From Methylicorpusculum oleiharenae (lineage in GTDB: Bacteria > Pseudomonadota > Gammaproteobacteria > Methylococcales > Methylomonadaceae), in assembly GCF_009828925.2 (NCBI RefSeq), contig NZ_WUTY02000001.1:2386492-2450491 (forward strand): a DNA stretch of 64,000 nt, written 5' to 3'. The notes beneath the pieces were generated by a model that was not told where the DNA came from, did no database searches, and was given only the letters and a program-made list of their open reading frames with translations. The position numbers and the translations under genes were made by a program. This document shows positions 60,252-64,000 of this stretch, in pieces (the stretch's first letter is position 1; each line of letters starts with the position of its first letter).

Positions 60252-61803
60252 AACGGTTTCCTTGGTTGGGCGGGTTTTCTATCGGACATTCAATGTGAAT
60301 ATGAGAACCCAGGCCGGGCGTTGACTTGATATGAATTGTACCGGCCAATTGAAGAGTAACAAAAGTATAGATTATATAAAGTCCCAAGCCGGAACCGCCG
60401 CGGTCCCGTTTGGTTGTGAAAAAAGGTTCGAAAGCCTGACGGCAAACCTCGTCGTTCATTCCTGCACCATCGTCCTGGTAGTCAATGATTAGTTGCCCGT
60501 CAGGGTTTTTAAAGGCTTTGATCAGAATGCGTCCGGTGCGCTGGCCTTCATCGAAACCGTGAGTGATACTGTTGGTAATCAGGTTGGTGAATATCTGTTC
60601 CAGTAAACCGGGCGCTCCGTACAATTTGAGCTCAGGATCGCAGTCGATATCGACTTTAATAGTGGTTTTTTTCAGGATATTGCGTAGCGTGGTCAATACA
60701 TCCTGTATCAGTTCTGCCAGCAGAAACTCGCGTTTTTGCTCTGAACCGCGGTCAATTGATGTGCGTTTAAAACGCTGTACCAAATCTGCGGCGCGGCGTA
60801 AATTGGCTAAAGCCAAATGATGGCTTTCGCCCAGATAATCCATCTGGGTAGAAAACTCTGTTTCGCTGACTTCGTCTTTGGTCAGTAAGTGTCGCAGTGT
60901 TTTAATGATTTCGTCGCTGTGGCTGATGGCGCCAACGGCCACACCTACGGGTGTGTTCAATTCATGCGCGAAACAGGCGGTCAGACGCCCCAACGAAGCC
61001 ATTTTCTCAGTGGCAACCAATCCATTACGAGTGGCTTCCAATGACGCAATCGTGTCGTCCAGACTGCGCCATCGGCGAGCCAGTAATTCGATCAGGACCC
61101 AGCTGATTGTGACCAGCAGAGCATAATACAAGCCGTGATGGATCACGGTAGCCTTAATTTCTTTTTGCGTTGCCTGCTCAATGGCCTTATAGGGCATGCT
61201 GACGCTAATGCCTCCTCGCATGTCACCCAGTTTATAGCCTTGCTTTTCGTGACAGGCCAGGCACGGTTTCTTGACGGCTAAAGGGGCCATATAACGCAAG
61301 TAACTTTGATCATTGATGTTTTCGATACTGAACTTTTCAGATTTACCCTCCGCGAATTCTTTTAGCGCTAAGGCTTCCCATTCGTCCGGTCCGCTTTCAG
61401 GTCTGATGGGCTTTAAGCTGGTGATATGCAGATGCAGATGCAGCTGTTCATCCTCCATGGCCAGTTCGGCAATCTGTCGGGTCATATAGGCCGGATTGAT
61501 CATGGTCAACAGGCGCTTGTCAGCCAGCTCCAAATCTCGGTCTGGATGTTCCAGATAGTTATTGGGTTGCGTGTCGGCGGTTACAAAAGCATAGAGTCCT
61601 TGGTGTTCGGCATTCCATTGCCGGGTCAGAACGATTATCTGAAAAATATTGCGTGCCCCGACGGTCGTTAATTCCAAATAATGATGACGGACCGAGTTGA
61701 TACGAAAATATAACGATACTGCCAGAATCAGTGTGATCACCAGAAGCAACAGAGGAAGATGGACTCTGCGAAGCAGGGAATCAATGGCTGGTTTTTCTTT
61801 CAT
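60223..61803 (-). CDS. Histidine kinase with Tll0287-like haem-c sensor domain
   Basis: A 526-residue membrane kinase. After the first helix (LPLLLLVITLILAVSLYF) comes a periplasmic DUF3365/Tll0287-like domain with a c-type haem site CLACH (181-185, context VKKPCLACHEKQGYKLGDMRGGISV), a second helix (YYALLVTISWVLIELL) and a HisKA/HATPase core with His280 (CFAHELNTPVG) and GSGLGLYIIYTF. A covalently bound haem in the sensor implies redox or gas sensing. Start ATG 61803; a GTG six bases earlier is in frame. Pairs with the HD-GYP regulator. Confidence 0.92.
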   Translation of the reverse strand: MKEKPAIDSLLRRVHLPLLLLVITLILAVSLYFRINSVRHHYLELTTVGARNIFQIIVLTRQWNAEHQGLYAFVTADTQPNNYLEHPDRDLELADKRLLTMINPAYMTRQIAELAMEDEQLHLHLHITSLKPIRPESGPDEWEALALKEFAEGKSEKFSIENINDQSYLRYMAPLAVKKPCLACHEKQGYKLGDMRGGISVSMPYKAIEQATQKEIKATVIHHGLYYALLVTISWVLIELLARRWRSLDDTIASLEATRNGLVATEKMASLGRLTACFAHELNTPVGVAVGAISHSDEIIKTLRHLLTKDEVSETEFSTQMDYLGESHHLALANLRRAADLVQRFKRTSIDRGSEQKREFLLAELIQDVLTTLRNILKKTTIKVDIDCDPELKLYGAPGLLEQIFTNLITNSITHGFDEGQRTGRILIKAFKNPDGQLIIDYQDDGAGMNDEVCRQAFEPFFTTKRDRGGSGLGLYIIYTFVTLQLAGTIHIKSTPGLGSHIHIECPIENPPNQGNRYEANPSLKP

Positions 61804-61858
61804 GAGCACTGTTTGCAGTGTAAATAGACGAGGGGTTTAAGTGCATGATTTGTAAAAC

Positions 61859-63733
61859 TTACTGCAACTTAAAAAATCCAATTTGCGCCATCAATAACTG
61901 GCTTTGATCCTTAAGTTCCTCTGATGTGGCGGCTAATTGTTCGGATGCGGCGGCATTTTGTTGAATGACACCATCCAGTTGCAGGATGGCTTGACTGATT
62001 TGCCGGACGCCTGTGGCTTGTTCATCAGATGCGGTTGCAATTTCCTGCACTAGGCCGGCCGTTTTCTGAATGTTAGGCAGCACTTCATTCAACAGATTTC
62101 CGGCTCTTTTGGCGATGGCTAAGCCATTATTCGCGAGCGTGCTGATTTCGTTGGCGGTTTCCTGGCTGCGCGTTGACAGCTTACGAACCTCGGTAGCCAC
62201 CACGCTAAAACTGGCGCCATGTTCACCTGCTTTAGCAGCGACAATCGAGGCATTCAGCGATAACAAATTGGTTTGATAGGCGATTTCTTCAATCAAACTG
62301 ATTTTGTCAGCAATTTTTTCCATTGCCGCGACTGTATCATTCACTGCTTGCCCTCCATCGATTGCTATTGCTGCTGCACCAATCGCAGCCTTTTCGGTGA
62401 TTTGCGCGTTTTCATGATTGTTTTCAACAGTGCCGGTCAGTTGCTCCAGTGCGGCCCTGGTTTGTTCGATGCTGGCCGCTTGTTCGCAGGTACTTTGACT
62501 TAATGTTTGAGCCGCATTGTTGACTTCCTGGGATGCTTGGGCAATATGTTCTGAACATGTACGGAGAGTGTCGATGACATCTGCCAGGCGTTTTTGCATG
62601 GTGAGCATCGCTGCAAATATGCCGGAATGTTGCGACGCGTGTTCATCGGTGCGCCGGTCCAGTTGGCCCGCAGTGATTTTCGCCGTCATGGCACTGACCA
62701 TTTGAGGTTCTCCCCCCAGTTGCTTGGCAATGTCTTTGCTGATTATCCAGAACAGGCTGAGTGATAATCCGCCGATTAGTAAAATGAAAATGCCGTTAAA
62801 CATCAATTGGCGGGTGGCGACCTGCTGAATGCCGGCTGAAGTCGCCATAGCATCGGTGGCGATGAAGTTTTCCACCTCTTTCAATAGATCAATTTTGCCG
62901 GTCTGCATCGCAAACCAGTGGCTCGCATCGACGCCAAATCCGCCTTTTTCAGCTTTGTCCAAGGCTTTACGCCGCATTGCGGCCGTTTCTTCTACCGTCT
63001 TGCCGGACAAGGTGCGCTGGAAAAAATCTTTATATTCGGCGGATGCTACAGTGGCAAACAAGTCTAAATAGGTATCCTGGAAAGCAATCAAGCTGACCAG
63101 TCTTTCATACATGCCGAGGCCAAATGCGTCCCGTGTAAACGTATTGGTTAAAACAGCGCGCTCTATGCCGGCTTGTTCCTTGCCTTTGAGAAAATTGGCG
63201 TAGGCATCCAGCTTATGGTTAATGTGAACATTGGTGCTGAACTGCGGCAGTTGCGCGATGATATCCAGATATGCGGCATTGACTCCTGAATAATAAGCGA
63301 GGGTGGCCTCTCCGGAAGCGGTTAAAGCGCTGACACCGCGGCGGATTTGATTGAGTCTGGCTATTTGGCTTTCAGCACTATCCATGCCTGCGGCAATTTC
63401 GCGGCTGAGCTTAGCATCGAATCCGCTAAGAAACTGATTCAACTTTTTGATACGGGCATCGGTGGTTTCGCGCTGTTGAACCAGTTCGGTTTTAAATTTT
63501 TGCCCGCGGCTGCCCAAATGGCCAGCCGACATCCCGCGTTCTTTTTGTAACTCATGGACCAGATCACTGACATACACCGATAAATTCGCCAGCGCAATAA
63601 TCTTCTCGGCCGATTGCATATCATCAATTTGCCGGACCATCACAAATGACGACATCAACAGCAAACCCGTAAGGGGCAATAAGGAGATTAAGGCAATTTT
63701 ATAGTTGAATTTCAACTTGTTTAGGCTAAACAT
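61859..63733 (-). CDS. Methyl-accepting chemotaxis protein with NIT sensor domain
   Basis: A 624-residue chemoreceptor. First helix near 12-30, a periplasmic NIT (nitrate/nitrite-sensing-type) domain at about 45-300 (LVHELQKERGMSAGHLGSRG is the family hallmark), second helix 312-332, HAMP-like linker, and the signalling domain with tip IEEIAYQTNLLSLNASIVAAKAGEH (about 481-505). The tip differs from the usual [12 protein letters not shown]: Val498 replaces the conserved Glu and Lys501 the Arg. Upstream gene of the kinase and HD-GYP genes (49-55 bp gap), so a three-gene signalling operon. NIT ligands are nitrate or nitrite only in some members. Confidence 0.93.
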   Translation of the reverse strand: MFSLNKLKFNYKIALISLLPLTGLLLMSSFVMVRQIDDMQSAEKIIALANLSVYVSDLVHELQKERGMSAGHLGSRGQKFKTELVQQRETTDARIKKLNQFLSGFDAKLSREIAAGMDSAESQIARLNQIRRGVSALTASGEATLAYYSGVNAAYLDIIAQLPQFSTNVHINHKLDAYANFLKGKEQAGIERAVLTNTFTRDAFGLGMYERLVSLIAFQDTYLDLFATVASAEYKDFFQRTLSGKTVEETAAMRRKALDKAEKGGFGVDASHWFAMQTGKIDLLKEVENFIATDAMATSAGIQQVATRQLMFNGIFILLIGGLSLSLFWIISKDIAKQLGGEPQMVSAMTAKITAGQLDRRTDEHASQHSGIFAAMLTMQKRLADVIDTLRTCSEHIAQASQEVNNAAQTLSQSTCEQAASIEQTRAALEQLTGTVENNHENAQITEKAAIGAAAIAIDGGQAVNDTVAAMEKIADKISLIEEIAYQTNLLSLNASIVAAKAGEHGASFSVVATEVRKLSTRSQETANEISTLANNGLAIAKRAGNLLNEVLPNIQKTAGLVQEIATASDEQATGVRQISQAILQLDGVIQQNAAASEQLAATSEELKDQSQLLMAQIGFFKLQ

Positions 63734-64000
63734 CGTTTTCCTTCATTGAATCCCATAAATTCGAATTTTCGATTGCAGAGTGGACGATGTGGTTATGCCG
63801 GGGGGGATTAAGTCTTGTCATTCCTGCTCTGTGGGTTGGACCAGATTCCTGCGTATCAGGTAGTTGCTGCACATCGCAATGAAAATGTGATTTTTAGTAT
63901 AGAGCATTGACTTGATTTGTTAATGGTTACGGCGTTTAAACGAGACGAATGGCCTCAAATAACGCTTCTAAGAGAGTAGGTCAAATTCAGTGTAACGTTA
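63734..64000. other. Upstream region of the chemoreceptor, to window end
   Basis: 267 bp without a recognisable gene. Probable promoter region for the signalling operon on the minus strand; no element is strong enough to name. Confidence 0.4.

Noticed and set aside
1-64000. CRISPR arrays, tRNA/rRNA genes, prophage or intact transposases
   Set aside because: No regular spaced repeats, cloverleaf sequences, rRNA segments or transposase frames were seen; repeats present are short palindromic or miniature elements.

Overview
The window reads as one chromosomal stretch of a gammaproteobacterium of moderate GC. Markers for this are a HlyB/HlyD pair that is close to the E. coli proteins, the miaB-ybeZ-ybeY-ybeX order, CsiV, the NirBD nitrite reductase and an NAD-linked FdsGBA-FdhD-FdsD formate dehydrogenase. 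Formate dehydrogenase, an orphan HoxX, multihaem cytochromes and many small palindromic repeats together suggest a type I methanotroph (Methylococcales, Methylobacter-like). That placement is inference: no rRNA or methane-oxidation gene is present. I found no tRNA, rRNA, CRISPR array or intact transposase.

Layout. 1-2161: partial secreted GH3 beta-glucosidase (minus). 2.3-7.4 kb: HDOD protein and a type I secretion ABC transporter/adaptor pair with no toxin or TolC beside it. 7.4-9.8 kb: acetyl-xylan-esterase-like hydrolase and two unknown envelope proteins. 10.0-14.3 kb: a bacterial homologue of the eukaryotic phosphorylase kinase alpha/beta subunit, translationally coupled to glucokinase. 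14.5-20.5 kb: CorA, CsiV, miaB-ybeZ-ybeY-ybeX and an LEA-2 lipoprotein. 20.8-25.3 kb (minus): MlaC-like protein, DUF1704 metallopeptidase, a second-type EF-G. 25.9-31.8 kb: a 1966-residue hybrid histidine kinase with four CBS and about eight PAS domains. 32.2-33.5 kb: small membrane protein and a YheT hydrolase.

33.7-41.0 kb is the formate dehydrogenase locus (regulator, fdsG-fdsB-fdsA-fdhD-fdsD), bracketed by two direct copies of a TA-flanked miniature inverted-repeat element. 42.2-49.9 kb is nitrogen assimilation: SDR, then a GC-richer nirB-nirD-phzF operon (minus), divergent from a nitrate transporter and a NasT-type ANTAR antiterminator. The nirB upstream region shows an NtrC-like site, a sigma-54 promoter and an intrinsic terminator inside the leader, so nirB is probably controlled both at initiation and by antitermination.

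50.1-58.1 kb is redox-related: triheme peroxidase, GlxA-type regulator, hoxX with an overlapping BioD-like P-loop gene and no hydrogenase, then a three-gene cluster of pentaheme cytochrome c, Tll0287-like monoheme protein and a His-rich four-helix membrane protein. 58.7-63.7 kb (minus) is a signalling operon: NIT-domain chemoreceptor, histidine kinase with a haem-c Tll0287-like sensor, and an HD-GYP response regulator. The shared Tll0287-like haem domain in the cytochrome cluster and the kinase suggests a connected respiratory or redox-sensing function. This is the best candidate for an undescribed system.

The intergenic spaces are rich in short mobile or palindromic repeats. At least six families are visible, often directly at gene 3' ends.
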